From NCBI RefSeq assembly GCF_002160825.1, contig NZ_NFLI01000010.1, positions 88,046 through 152,045 of the forward strand: a stretch of DNA of 64,000 nt, written 5' to 3'. This DNA comes from Lachnoclostridium sp. An131. Lineage in GTDB: Bacteria > Bacillota > Clostridia > Lachnospirales > Lachnospiraceae. The translations under genes and the position numbers were made by a program. The notes below the pieces were generated by a model. That model worked only from the letters and a program-made list of their open reading frames with translations. It had not been told where the DNA came from and ran no database searches. This document shows, in pieces, positions 54,194 through 63,810 of this stretch (position 1 is the stretch's first letter; the number at the start of each line of letters is the position of its first letter).

Positions 54194-55384
54194 TCACAGG
54201 AATATCTGCAATAGTCCACCCATTCCCAATCCACAGAAGTTGCCTATGGCCGCGCCAAGCACTCCCATCAGTACGCCGATGCCGGCAAAGGAAGCGTCAT
54301 AGGCCGTAGCCACGATCGGAGCGGAAGCGGAACCGCCGATATTGGCCAGGGAAGCCGTGGAAACCATGCACAGATCCCAGTGGAATACCTTGGACAGAAC
54401 AAACATCAGCACCACATGAATCACCAGAATAAATGCGCCGTATACGACCCACATAGGAGCGGATACCAGATCCGTCAGGCTTGCGGTAGACGCCAGCAGG
54501 GATACGACTGCATACAGGTAAATATTGGACAGCTCTTCTACTGCCGGAAGCTTTCCAAGAGGCGACAACGCGCAGATCAGTCCGAGGATTGTCACGAAAA
54601 CAGTCGTACAGGTGCCTGTGTCAAACATGGACAGACCGATGTTGTCCAAACCGGTGGCCATAGCGCCTCCTACCATCTGAGACAAGGCGGATACCAGAAG
54701 GGAAAGACCGATCAGGAAAATCCAGTCGCCGGAAGTAGCTTTCTTTTTCTTATCCTTCTCCACCTCAGCGTTGGCAGCGGCAGCCACTGCGTCCAGCTTG
54801 GAGGTATCTGCCTTTACAGCCTTATTCCACTTGGAAGCGTAACGCACTGCAAAGAGCAGGAGGGCAATCCATACGGAATAGCACACCGTATCCAGAGCCA
54901 GAGCACAGCTGTAAGCTCCTGAATCCACCGGAAGCGCCTCCATCATGGCAGCCATGTTCGCGGAACCTCCTACCCAGGAAGCATACAGAGCCGCTACTGC
55001 CGCCCAGGTCTTCTCTCCGCCGCCCAGCGCGCCCATAAAGAGCGGATATCCAATTAAGAAACCGATGGCCAGCGTCAGGGAGCAGCCCAGGAAAATCGCG
55101 ATCATACGTCCGCCCAGCTTCGCCAGCTTCCTGAAATCGCAGCGCAGAAGCATGACAAAGATCATGGCGTACAGCAGATTGTTCTTCAGAACACCATAAG
55201 CCGCGGAAACTCCATCGGAATTATACAGACCCATCGTGCAGAACACCATATTCAGCACATAGATCCATACCAGCGGCGGAATCACATTAAAGACTTTCCA
55301 CTTGGTATACTTTTCCAGAGCCAGCAGGCCGCCGGCCAGGAACATCAGAAACGCAATGTAGGTAAAACCATTTGTAATAACCAT
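54194..55384 (-). CDS. DUF819 family membrane transporter-like protein
   Basis: 396 residues with about eleven hydrophobic segments and the DUF819 motifs AALYASWVGGSANMAAMMEAL and STASLANIGGSASAPIVATA, an internal inverted-repeat architecture reminiscent of secondary transporters. A charged loop (about 185-210, rich in Lys) separates the halves. The substrate of DUF819 proteins is unknown; context here suggests a peptide or its products. Its long leader contains a promoter and a terminator-like hairpin. Confidence 0.88.
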   Translation of the reverse strand: MVITNGFTYIAFLMFLAGGLLALEKYTKWKVFNVIPPLVWIYVLNMVFCTMGLYNSDGVSAAYGVLKNNLLYAMIFVMLLRCDFRKLAKLGGRMIAIFLGCSLTLAIGFLIGYPLFMGALGGGEKTWAAVAALYASWVGGSANMAAMMEALPVDSGAYSCALALDTVCYSVWIALLLFAVRYASKWNKAVKADTSKLDAVAAAANAEVEKDKKKKATSGDWIFLIGLSLLVSALSQMVGGAMATGLDNIGLSMFDTGTCTTVFVTILGLICALSPLGKLPAVEELSNIYLYAVVSLLASTASLTDLVSAPMWVVYGAFILVIHVVLMFVLSKVFHWDLCMVSTASLANIGGSASAPIVATAYDASFAGIGVLMGVLGAAIGNFCGLGMGGLLQIFL

Positions 55385-55507
55385 AACATTCTCCTTCGTC
55401 TCACAGCGTAGTAATGATTAGAGCCCCTCTCCAGGGGCTGCGGAAAGCATCGTTACCGGGCCGGCCATCCCCGGTTTACAGCAGCATTTTTCATGTAATA
55501 CAGACAT
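55385..55507 (-). other. Leader downstream of the attenuator hairpin, before DUF819
   Basis: This 123-nt segment ends with GAAGGAGAATGTT before the DUF819 start. It includes CCGGGGATGGCCGGCCCGG and CAGCCCCTGGAGAGGGGCTC, which can form two further GC hairpins. I do not recognise a known riboswitch consensus. Confidence 0.45.
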
Positions 55508-55552
55508 AAAAAAACACTTAAAGAAAGTCCCTTTCTACTGCCTTTAAGTGAT
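55508..55552 (-). terminator. Terminator-like hairpin in the DUF819 leader
   Basis: CACTTAAAG (55515-55523) pairs with CTTTAAGTG (55542-55550), with an inner AAAG/CTTT. On the minus strand seven T follow. It lies about 80-120 nt after a consensus promoter and 124 nt before the DUF819 start, so it is either an attenuator or the end of a small RNA. Confidence 0.82.
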
Positions 55553-55639
55553 TTTCTTTACGGTATTTTAACGAAAAAACAGCATATCCAACAAACAGAA
55601 ATTGCTTTCCAGCTTATGTTTTGTGTAAATTTTATAATA

Positions 55640-55668
55640 ATTATATCCATTTCTCTGCTGCTTGTCAA
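55640..55668 (-). promoter_or_regulatory. Consensus promoter upstream of DUF819
   Basis: TTGACA (55668-55663) and TATAAT (55645-55640), both exact consensus, are 17 bp apart. Transcription should start near 55633. Confidence 0.88.
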
Positions 55669-55728
55669 TAAAGAACCGCAATAATATTAAAATTTCGTTA
55701 AGATTTCCCGGATACCGGTAACCGGATA

Positions 55729-55783
55729 CAAAAAAGCCGTATATCCGGCAGCTGTCATTTCTGCCGGACATACGGTTTTTCTT
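55729..55783 (-). terminator. Terminator of the gltBD operon
   Basis: GCCGTATATCCGGCA and TGCCGGACATACGG form a long stem with one mismatch. It is flanked by A and T runs on both sides, with six T on the minus strand. It starts 5 bp after the gltD stop. Confidence 0.9.
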
Positions 55784-55787
55784 TTTG

Positions 55788-57281
55788 CTACTGCACCTGC
55801 AGATTCGTGTACCCCATCAGATCCAGATCCACCGCGCAGGCCGCTTCGCGGCCCTCGCGGATGGCCCATACCACCAGGGACTGGCCCCTGTGCATATCGC
55901 CTGCTGTGAATACCCGGTCCACGTTGGTTTTATACTGCCCGGGCTCCGTGTTCACATTCGTCCTGGCATTGACCTCCACGCCGAAGGCCTTTGTCACATA
56001 ATCCTGGCTTCCCAGAAAGCCTGCCGCAATCAGCACCACGTCAATGTCCATCGTAAACTCGCTCCCTTCGATGGGCACCATCATCATGCGGCCGGTTTTC
56101 TCATCCTTTTTGCTCTCCAGCCTGCAGCAGACAACCTTTTTCAGGCTTCCGGACTTGTCGCCGACGAATTCCTTCACCGTCGTGGTATAAATACGCGGGT
56201 CCTTGCCGAACAGGGCGATGGCTTCCTCCTGGCCGTAATCCGTCTTGCAGACTCTCGGCCATTCAGGCCAGGGATTGTTCTCTGCTCTTGTATCCGGGGC
56301 TTTGGGCATCATCTCCAGCTGCACTACAGATTTCGCGCCCAGGCGGATGGCAGTTCCCACACAGTCGTTGCCTGTGTCGCCGCCGCCGATGACCATGACA
56401 TTCTTCCCTTTCGTAGAGATGAATTTCTTATCGGCAAAGTTGGAATCCAGCAGGCTCTTGGTGGTGGCCCGCAGAAAATCCACCGCGAAATAGATGCCGT
56501 TCAGCTCCCGGCCCGGGGCCTTGATGTCTCTCGGATTGGAGGCGCCGCAGGCCAGAATCACCCGGTCATACTCCTTCAGGAGATCAGCGGCCTTCTTATC
56601 CTTTCCGATATCGGTGTTTACGACGAATTCCACGCCTTCCGTTTTCATCATCTCGATCTTCCGGTCGATGATGTGCTTCTCCAGCTTCATATTCGGAATG
56701 CCGTAGCGCAGAAGCCCGCCTATCCGGTCAAAACGTTCGAATACCGTAACCGAATGGCCCCTGTGATTCAGCTGATCGGCGGCGGCAAGGCCCGAAGGGC
56801 CGCTGCCGACGATGGCGATTTTCTTGCCGGTCCGGTTCTTCGGCGGTTCCGGCACCGCATAGCCTTCCTTATAGGCATTTTCAATAATGGCCAGCTCATT
56901 GCTCCTGGTGCTGACCGGCTCCCCGTTAAGGCCACAGGTACAGGCCTTCTCACAGAGCGCCGGGCATACCCTTCCTGTGAACTCCGGGAAGCTGCTGGTC
57001 CTTTTGAGACGCTTATATGCCTGCTCCCAGTTTCCCATATACAGCAGATCGTTCCACTCCGGAATCAGGTTCCGTAAGGGACAGCCGGAAGCCATTCCCG
57101 CGATCATGACACCTGCCTGGCAGAACGGCACGCCGCAGTCCATGCAGCGCGCTCCCTGGCGCTGCTGCTCCTCTTTGGAAAGAGGGGTATGGAATTCATT
57201 AAAATGTTTGATTCTCTCTTTCGGAGACTGGGCTTTCTTGTCTACCCGGTCATAATCCATAAATCCAGTCGGTTTTCCCAT
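55788..57281 (-). CDS. gltD: Glutamate synthase small subunit
   Basis: 497 residues. The N-terminal Fe-S ligands are in ARCMDCGVPFCQ, SGCPLRNLIPEWN and VCPALCEKACTCG. FAD binding is at KIAIVGSGPSGLAAADQL and NADPH binding at VMVIGGGDTGNDCVG. It supplies electrons from NADPH to the large subunit. It starts 14 bp after gltB. The length fits bacterial GltD. Confidence 0.97.
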   Translation of the reverse strand: MGKPTGFMDYDRVDKKAQSPKERIKHFNEFHTPLSKEEQQRQGARCMDCGVPFCQAGVMIAGMASGCPLRNLIPEWNDLLYMGNWEQAYKRLKRTSSFPEFTGRVCPALCEKACTCGLNGEPVSTRSNELAIIENAYKEGYAVPEPPKNRTGKKIAIVGSGPSGLAAADQLNHRGHSVTVFERFDRIGGLLRYGIPNMKLEKHIIDRKIEMMKTEGVEFVVNTDIGKDKKAADLLKEYDRVILACGASNPRDIKAPGRELNGIYFAVDFLRATTKSLLDSNFADKKFISTKGKNVMVIGGGDTGNDCVGTAIRLGAKSVVQLEMMPKAPDTRAENNPWPEWPRVCKTDYGQEEAIALFGKDPRIYTTTVKEFVGDKSGSLKKVVCCRLESKKDEKTGRMMMVPIEGSEFTMDIDVVLIAAGFLGSQDYVTKAFGVEVNARTNVNTEPGQYKTNVDRVFTAGDMHRGQSLVVWAIREGREAACAVDLDLMGYTNLQVQ

Positions 57282-57295
57282 GTCGTCTCCCCTCC

Positions 57296-60200
57296 TTACT
57301 GATTTCTGTTGGCGTAAAAGGCTTCAATCTGAGCCTGCTCGCTGCTTAAGCCCTTTTCTTCCATCTGGATAATCGCCATCTGCATCCGGTAATAGTCATA
57401 AGGAATGATCTTCTTGAACTTCGGCAGGTACTCTGCGAAATTGCTCAGAATCTCCTTTCCCTTTACCGAATTGGTATAAGCCACGTGGCTTTCGATCATT
57501 TCCTTGAGTTCCTGCACGTCGTACTTGTCGGTCAGCTCTGTGATCATAACCATATCTTTGTTCAGCCTTGTGTACAGGTCGCGGTCCTCATCCAGCACAT
57601 AGGCAATGCCGCCGCTCATACCTGCCGCAAAGTTCTTTCCGGTCTTTCCAAGGACCGCCACCCGGCCGCCGGTCATGTACTCGCAGCCGTGGTCGCCTAC
57701 ACCCTCTACGACGGCGATAGCTCCGGAGTTTCTCACGCAGAAACGCTCTCCGGCTACGCCATTGATATAGGCCTTACCGCTGGTCGCTCCGTACAGAGCT
57801 ACGTTTCCGATAATGATGTTTTCATCCTGCTTGAAGCGCACGCCTCTGGGCGGATAGACCACCAGCTTTCCGCCGGACAGGCCCTTGCCGAAATAGTCGT
57901 TGCTGTCACCCTCCAGCTCCAGGGTCAGGCCCTTCGGGATGAAGGCTCCGAAGCTCTGTCCTCCGGCTCCCTTGCATTTCACCGTAAAGGTGTCCTCTTC
58001 CAGGCCTTCCGGATACCGCTTTGTGATCTCGGAACCGAACATGGTGCCGAAGGCGCGGTCTGTGTTGCTCACATCCAGCTCGATGCTCCGCCTGCTTCCG
58101 CTCTCCAGCGCAGGAAGCAGCTTCTTGAACAGCACCTTCTGATCGAGAGTCTTCTCCAGCTCGAAATTGAATACCTGCTTCGGATCAAAGGTCACCTTCT
58201 GGCCCCTGCCCGCATAGGGATTGTTCAGAATCGCGGACAGATCGATGGATGCCGCGCGACCCTTCAAATCCTCCTTCATCCTCAGCAGATCCGTACGGCC
58301 TACCAGCTCATCCACAGTGCGCACACCGAGACGGGCCATGTATTCCCGCAGATCCTGGGCAATGAATTTCATAAAGTTCATGACGTATTCCGGCTTGCCG
58401 CGGAATCGTTTGCGGAGCTCCGGATTCTGGGTCGCCACGCCTACCGGACAGGTATCCAGGTTGCAGACACGCATCATCACGCAGCCCATGGTTACCAGCG
58501 GAGCTGTGGCAAAACCGAACTCCTCTGCGCCCAGCATGGCCGCAATCGCCACATCCTCGCCGGTCATCAGCTTTCCGTCTGTCTCGATGCGGACGCGCCC
58601 TCTGAGGCCGTTCTGGATCAGAGTCTGGTGCGTCTCCGCCAGTCCCAGCTCCCAGGGAAGGCCTGCATGGTGGATGGAGCTTCTGGGCGCCGCGCCCGTT
58701 CCTCCATCATAGCCGGAAATCAGGATGACCTGGGCTCCGGCCTTCGCTACGCCGGCTGCTACGGTTCCCACACCGGCCTCAGATACCAGCTTTACGGAAA
58801 TCCGCGCATCCCGGTTGGAATTCTTCAGATCGTAGATGAGCTGGGCCAGATCCTCGATGGAATAAATATCGTGGTGCGGCGGTGGTGAAATCAGGGATAC
58901 GCCCGGTGTGGAATGTCTCGTCTTCGCAATCCACGGGTACACCTTTCCGCCCGGCAGATGACCGCCCTCGCCCGGCTTCGCGCCCTGGGCCATCTTAATC
59001 TGCAGCTCCTTGGCGCTGACCAGATAGCGGCTCGTCACGCCGAAACGTCCGGAAGCCACCTGCTTGATGGCGGAGCACTTATTCAGGCCGTCCGGACCGA
59101 TTTCCAGGCGCTCCAGGCTCTCGCCGCCCTCGCCGGAATTGGATTTCCCATGAAGGGTGTTCATGGCGATGGCCAGGCATTCATGAGCCTCCTGGGAGAT
59201 AGAGCCGTAGGACATGGCGCCTGTCTTAAAGCGGGTTACGATGGATTCTACGCTCTCCACTTCCTCGATGGGTACGCCCTTCTTCGGATAGTTGAAGTCC
59301 AGAAGCCTTCTCAAATATCCCCGGTTCGTCTCTCCATTAATAAGCTCTGTATATTCCTTGAACATCCTGTAATCGCCGCGCTTTGTGGACTCCTGTAAGA
59401 GATGAATCGTCTGCGGGTTGTAAAGATGCTTCTCTCCGCCGCTTCTGCTCTTGTGCCGTCCCACGCTTTCCAGCGTCAGGTCCACATTCAGTCCCAGCGG
59501 GTCAAAGGCTGCGGAATGAAGCTCATCCGCCTGCTTTGCAATATCATCCAGCGTAATGCCGCCCACCCGGCTGACCGTTCCCGTAAAATACTCATCCACA
59601 ACCCTTTTGTCAATTCCGATGGCTTCAAAGATCTTGGAGCCCTGATAGGACTGAATCGTGGAAATTCCCATTTTAGAGGCAATCTTTACGATTCCGTGGA
59701 GAATTGCGCTGTTGTAATCATCCACCGCCGCGTAGTAATCCTTGTCAAGCAGATGGGACGCCACCAGCTCCCGGATGGTCTCCTGAGCCAGATAGGGGTT
59801 GATGGCGCAGGCTCCGTAGCCAAGCAGGGTCGCGAACTGGTGAACCTCCCTGGGCTCACCGCTCTCCAGAATCAGGGCCACGCCAGTCCGCTTCTTTGTG
59901 GTAACCAGATGCTGGTTGAGTCCCGCTACAGCCAGCAGGGACGGAATCGCCACATGATTCTCGTCCACGCCCCGATCGGAGATAATCAGAATGTTGACAC
60001 CCTCCCGGTACGCCCGGTCCGCATCCATATACAGACGGTCCATGGCCTTCTTCAGGCTTGTGTTCTTATAATAGGTAATCGGAAGCACCTCAACCTTGAA
60101 CCCGGGCACCTTCATGCTCTTGATTTTCAGTATATCCGTATTCGTCAGAATCGGATTATTGATGCGCAGAAGATGGCAGTTTTCAGGCTTCTCTTCCAGC

Positions 60201-61828
60201 ACGTTTCCATTTTTGCCGACATAGATCGTCGTGGAGGTTACAATCTCCTCGCGGATGGAATCGATAGGCGGATTCGTCACCTGCGCGAAGCGCTGCTTGA
60301 AATAGTTAAACAGCGGCTGATGCTTATCGGACAGGGCCGCAAGCGGCGTATCGATACCCATAGAGGCAATGGATTCACTTCCATTCTTCGCCATGGTCAG
60401 GATAGAAGTCCGGTACTCCTCATAATTATACCCAAAGGATTTCTGAAGCCTTCTTCTCTCATCTGCCGTAAATTCCGGTACGCGCTCATTGGGAATCTTC
60501 AGATCCTTCAGCTGCACCAGGTTGCGGTCCAGCCACTCACCGTAGGGCTGGGCGGAAGCGTATCTTTCCTTCAGCGCCTCATCGTCCACGACCTCGCCCT
60601 TCACCGTATCCACCAGAAGCATTTTTCCAGGATGCAGGCGTTCCTTCACGAGAATTTTCGTGGGATCGATATCCAGCACGCCCACCTCAGAGGACAGGAT
60701 CAGGGTATCGTCTGTGGTGATATAATAACGGGAGGGCCGAAGACCGTTGCGGTCCAGAACGGCTCCCATCACATCTCCGTCGCTGAACAGAATGGAAGCC
60801 GGGCCGTCCCAGGGCTCCATCATGGTGGCGTAATACTGATAAAAATCCCTTTTTTTCTGGGACATGGCCTTATCGTTGTCCCACGGCTCCGGGATTGTGA
60901 TCATGACTGCCAGAGGCAGATCCATACCGCTCATCACCAGAAATTCCAGCGTATTGTCCAGCATAGCCGAGTCAGAGCCGGAAGCATTTACCACCGGAAG
61001 CACCTTATTCAGATCCTTCTTCAGATGGCTGGACTCCATGGTCTCCTCCCGGGCCAGCATTTTGTCCGCATTCCCCTGAATCGTGTTGATCTCACCGTTG
61101 TGTACGATGAAGCGGTTCGGGTGGGCCCGCTCCCAGCTGGGGTTTGTGTTTGTGCTGAAACGGGAATGCACAATGGCGATCGCTGATTCATAATTTTCAT
61201 CCTGCAGATCCGCAAAGAAGGACCTGAGCTGGTGCACCAGGAACATGCCCTTATATACGATTGTCCGGCTGGAAAGAGACACCACATAGGTATCATCGTT
61301 GGACTGTTCAAAGACACGGCGGGCTACATAAAGCTTCCGGTCAAAATCCAGACCCTTTTCCACATCCACAGGCCGTTTTACGAAGCCCTGCATGATGCAC
61401 GGCATCTTCTCCAGAGCCTTGCTTCCAAGCACCGCCGGAAGTGTCGGCACCTCTCTCCAGCCCAGGAACTCCATTCCTTCCTTCTCCACAATGATCTCGA
61501 ACATCTTGCGGGCCTGATTCCGCTTCAGCTCATCCTGAGGAAAGAAGAACATACCGATTCCGTAATCTCTTTCTTCACCTAAAAAGACGCCGAGAGGTTT
61601 GACTGCTTCGGAGAAAAACTTGTGGGAAATCTGTAATAAGATTCCTACTCCGTCGCCCGTCTTACCTTCGGCGTCTTTGCCGGCCCTGTGTTCCAGGTTC
61701 TCTACAATTTTCAATGCGTCTGCCACTGTCCCGTGGCTTTTCCTACCCTTGATATTGACCACCGCGCCGATACCGCAGTTATCGTGCTCAAATCTCGGGT
61801 CGTATAATCCACTGCTTCGCTGGCTCAT
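57296..61828 (-). CDS. gltB: Glutamate synthase large subunit
   Basis: 1510 residues, full length. The N-terminal glutamine amidotransferase nucleophile is Cys18 in EHDNCGIGAVV, exposed after removal of a short propeptide. The central FMN domain includes SVKLVSEAGVGTVAAGVAKA and GYDGGTGAAPRSSI, and the 3Fe-4S ligands are in RVCNLDTCPVGVATQ. The C-terminal beta-helix has GANSG-like repeats (YGATSGKAYINGVAGERF). With GltD it makes two glutamates from glutamine and 2-oxoglutarate. Confidence 0.98.
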   Translation of the reverse strand: MSQRSSGLYDPRFEHDNCGIGAVVNIKGRKSHGTVADALKIVENLEHRAGKDAEGKTGDGVGILLQISHKFFSEAVKPLGVFLGEERDYGIGMFFFPQDELKRNQARKMFEIIVEKEGMEFLGWREVPTLPAVLGSKALEKMPCIMQGFVKRPVDVEKGLDFDRKLYVARRVFEQSNDDTYVVSLSSRTIVYKGMFLVHQLRSFFADLQDENYESAIAIVHSRFSTNTNPSWERAHPNRFIVHNGEINTIQGNADKMLAREETMESSHLKKDLNKVLPVVNASGSDSAMLDNTLEFLVMSGMDLPLAVMITIPEPWDNDKAMSQKKRDFYQYYATMMEPWDGPASILFSDGDVMGAVLDRNGLRPSRYYITTDDTLILSSEVGVLDIDPTKILVKERLHPGKMLLVDTVKGEVVDDEALKERYASAQPYGEWLDRNLVQLKDLKIPNERVPEFTADERRRLQKSFGYNYEEYRTSILTMAKNGSESIASMGIDTPLAALSDKHQPLFNYFKQRFAQVTNPPIDSIREEIVTSTTIYVGKNGNVLEEKPENCHLLRINNPILTNTDILKIKSMKVPGFKVEVLPITYYKNTSLKKAMDRLYMDADRAYREGVNILIISDRGVDENHVAIPSLLAVAGLNQHLVTTKKRTGVALILESGEPREVHQFATLLGYGACAINPYLAQETIRELVASHLLDKDYYAAVDDYNSAILHGIVKIASKMGISTIQSYQGSKIFEAIGIDKRVVDEYFTGTVSRVGGITLDDIAKQADELHSAAFDPLGLNVDLTLESVGRHKSRSGGEKHLYNPQTIHLLQESTKRGDYRMFKEYTELINGETNRGYLRRLLDFNYPKKGVPIEEVESVESIVTRFKTGAMSYGSISQEAHECLAIAMNTLHGKSNSGEGGESLERLEIGPDGLNKCSAIKQVASGRFGVTSRYLVSAKELQIKMAQGAKPGEGGHLPGGKVYPWIAKTRHSTPGVSLISPPPHHDIYSIEDLAQLIYDLKNSNRDARISVKLVSEAGVGTVAAGVAKAGAQVILISGYDGGTGAAPRSSIHHAGLPWELGLAETHQTLIQNGLRGRVRIETDGKLMTGEDVAIAAMLGAEEFGFATAPLVTMGCVMMRVCNLDTCPVGVATQNPELRKRFRGKPEYVMNFMKFIAQDLREYMARLGVRTVDELVGRTDLLRMKEDLKGRAASIDLSAILNNPYAGRGQKVTFDPKQVFNFELEKTLDQKVLFKKLLPALESGSRRSIELDVSNTDRAFGTMFGSEITKRYPEGLEEDTFTVKCKGAGGQSFGAFIPKGLTLELEGDSNDYFGKGLSGGKLVVYPPRGVRFKQDENIIIGNVALYGATSGKAYINGVAGERFCVRNSGAIAVVEGVGDHGCEYMTGGRVAVLGKTGKNFAAGMSGGIAYVLDEDRDLYTRLNKDMVMITELTDKYDVQELKEMIESHVAYTNSVKGKEILSNFAEYLPKFKKIIPYDYYRMQMAIIQMEEKGLSSEQAQIEAFYANRNQ

Positions 61829-61947
61829 ATCATCCCTCCAGATCCTAGACCTCGTTATTAAAAATTCTTTGACTCGCCGGACTGCCGCTTTCTCCGCCCT
61901 TCGAAGTCGCGCCTGCAGGTTCTGCGGCAGCTCCTGCTTTGTGTGCT

Positions 61948-61976
61948 ACTATACACCTATTTTTTTTATGTGTAAA
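61948..61976 (-). promoter_or_regulatory. Promoter of the gltBD operon
   Basis: TTTACA (61976-61971) and TATAGT (61953-61948) are 17 bp apart. The start site would be near 61941, giving a leader of about 110 nt in which I see no known riboswitch. Confidence 0.75.
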
Positions 61977-62119
61977 GTATGACTTTTGGATAAATCGTCA
62001 GATAATTTGACAATTTTAAAATATACGCTTAATTGTCTCCTTGTTTTCTTATTTTTCTTTTAAAACGTGTGTTTCAGGCACAATTCATCTGGGTTTTTCC
62101 AGAAAAAATCTCCCGGACA

Positions 62120-62908
62120 TCACCCTTTTTTTCGCGCCCTGCGCCAGCAGAATGCTCCCGCCGCCAGGCAGAGGGCAGTCGTCAGAAAATATGTTGGAAG
62201 ATCTGCATAAAGCCCATCCAGCCATCCAAGCTGTTCGAGCAGAATAGAGGACGCATTTGCCGCAGCATGGGCAAGGACTGCAGGAAGCAGAGAACGGTAT
62301 GCTTCATAAAGCCAGACAAAATACAAGCCTATGAGAAATGCGTAGACTCCCTGTACCACATTTCCATGAAAAAGGGCAAAAACAAGGGCTCCCAGCAGAA
62401 CCGCAGGCCGGAGATCCGAAAAAAGCGGCCGCAGCCGCTCATAAACCAGGCCGCGCATCAGAAGCTCCTCCAGAATCGAGGCTGTCACCACACTCGCCAT
62501 AACCTGCGAAATGACGCTCCCGCCATACACAGCCGCCGTCACAGGCTCATATCCGGAAAACAGACGGGGCAGAGGGGTCAGGCCAATCAGGCCGTTGAAG
62601 CCCCGGGCCAGAAAGATTCCTCCCAGAACCGCAAATAAAAGGTCTGCCGCTCCAAATCTCCTTTTCCAGGCTGCCTCTGTTCTTCCTTTTTCTTCCGCTT
62701 CCATCCTCCGCTGTCTCTCATACATCCGCAGAAACACCGGAATCTGGAAGGCATTCACCAGAGCCAGCAGCCACATGGCATTTTCATCCTCTGAAAGCGG
62801 AGGCGCCAGAAGCTCCAGCATTCCCGTCAGAATCACAGACAAAACCACGTACAGCAGAACCGGTGAGAGCAGTTCCCATACCGTGTTCCAGATCGTCCTT
62901 CCCCTCAT
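62120..62908 (-). CDS. CPBP family intramembrane metalloprotease
   Basis: 262 residues with about seven hydrophobic segments. The catalytic motifs are EELLMRGLVYERL (EExxxR) and FALFHGNVVQG (FxxxH), as in Abi/CaaX-protease-like CPBP proteins. These act in peptide maturation, bacteriocin immunity or protein sorting; the substrate here is unknown. The start overlaps the esterase gene by 4 bp, so the two are coupled. Confidence 0.9.
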   Translation of the reverse strand: MRGRTIWNTVWELLSPVLLYVVLSVILTGMLELLAPPLSEDENAMWLLALVNAFQIPVFLRMYERQRRMEAEEKGRTEAAWKRRFGAADLLFAVLGGIFLARGFNGLIGLTPLPRLFSGYEPVTAAVYGGSVISQVMASVVTASILEELLMRGLVYERLRPLFSDLRPAVLLGALVFALFHGNVVQGVYAFLIGLYFVWLYEAYRSLLPAVLAHAAANASSILLEQLGWLDGLYADLPTYFLTTALCLAAGAFCWRRARKKG

Positions 62909-63810
62909 TCCCCTTCTTCCTGCCTCTCCTGCGCTTCCTGCTCCGTTTCAGCCGTTTCCTGCGAAAGCGATTTTACATAAACGCCGGCATTTCTTCCCGC
63001 GTCCTCACCGATGAGATTCAGGGCCTCCTGGGTGTAATGAATTCCGCCCTCATCCCTCATATCCGCATCTGTAAGCGCCGCCGGCAGGCCGGAGGCCAGG
63101 ATGATATCATCTGCTTCCTCACAAATCTCAAGCTGAGCATCCATGATTTCCTGATGCTTCACAGAATCCGCCAGATCCGGTCCCAGCTGAATCAGGAAGC
63201 AGGCCTCTACCCCCTGCCCCTCCATATAGCTGACCAGCTCTCTGAGCATCCCCTTATACTCGTCCTTGGTCGTCTTCAGATTGGCGTCAGCCTCTCCCTG
63301 AAACCAGACCATGTAAATATGCCGGATCCTTATTTTTTCTTTCTCCAGGCACTCCTTCGCTCCTTCCAGGCGGGCGGCCGCTTCCTCCTTCCGGCCGCCT
63401 GTCAGCCAGCCGTTCAGGGAAGAGCTCCCCACAGAAGCAGAAATCGCGACGACCGGCGTCTGCGTCTCTTCATAATAGGCGTTGACAAAGGCAGTAACCA
63501 GGCTGCCTCTTCTCTCCAGAAGCTCCGTGTCATCCAGGGCCCCTCTGTTCTCGTTTTCCCCAAAGGGCTCCTCCAGCACATGGAGACCGTCCGGATCCGT
63601 GACGGCCCGATACTCATATCCGGCCCCTTCAATCAGCTCCGGCGCCTGGGAAGCATCCCCGTTCGCTCCGCTCATATTGCTCTGTCCCATGAACAGGATC
63701 ACATCCATGGTTCTCCAGGAGCGCTGATTCCAGCTCAGCAGTACAATCAGAAGGCAGCAGAGCGCGCTGCCAATGACAATCGCTTTTTTATTCTGAGGTT
63801 TTGTTTTCAT
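62905..63810 (-). CDS. SASA-domain carbohydrate esterase, membrane anchored
   Basis: 301 residues: an N-terminal anchor or signal (about 10-27), then an SGNH-like sialate O-acetylesterase/CE6 domain. The nucleophile Ser is in LFMGQSNMSGANGD, a conserved WFQGEADAN follows, and the Asp-His pair lies in DEGGIHYT. The C-terminus is Glu/Gln-rich. It should remove acetyl groups from glycans or cell-wall sugars outside the membrane. It is the first gene of a two-gene operon with the CPBP protease. Confidence 0.9.
   Translation of the reverse strand: MKTKPQNKKAIVIGSALCCLLIVLLSWNQRSWRTMDVILFMGQSNMSGANGDASQAPELIEGAGYEYRAVTDPDGLHVLEEPFGENENRGALDDTELLERRGSLVTAFVNAYYEETQTPVVAISASVGSSSLNGWLTGGRKEEAAARLEGAKECLEKEKIRIRHIYMVWFQGEADANLKTTKDEYKGMLRELVSYMEGQGVEACFLIQLGPDLADSVKHQEIMDAQLEICEEADDIILASGLPAALTDADMRDEGGIHYTQEALNLIGEDAGRNAGVYVKSLSQETAETEQEAQERQEEGE

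Noticed and set aside
55568..55771. A 67-codon minus-strand frame upstream of DUF819
   Set aside because: Its only plausible starts lie upstream of or within the consensus promoter, so it would not be on the transcript.
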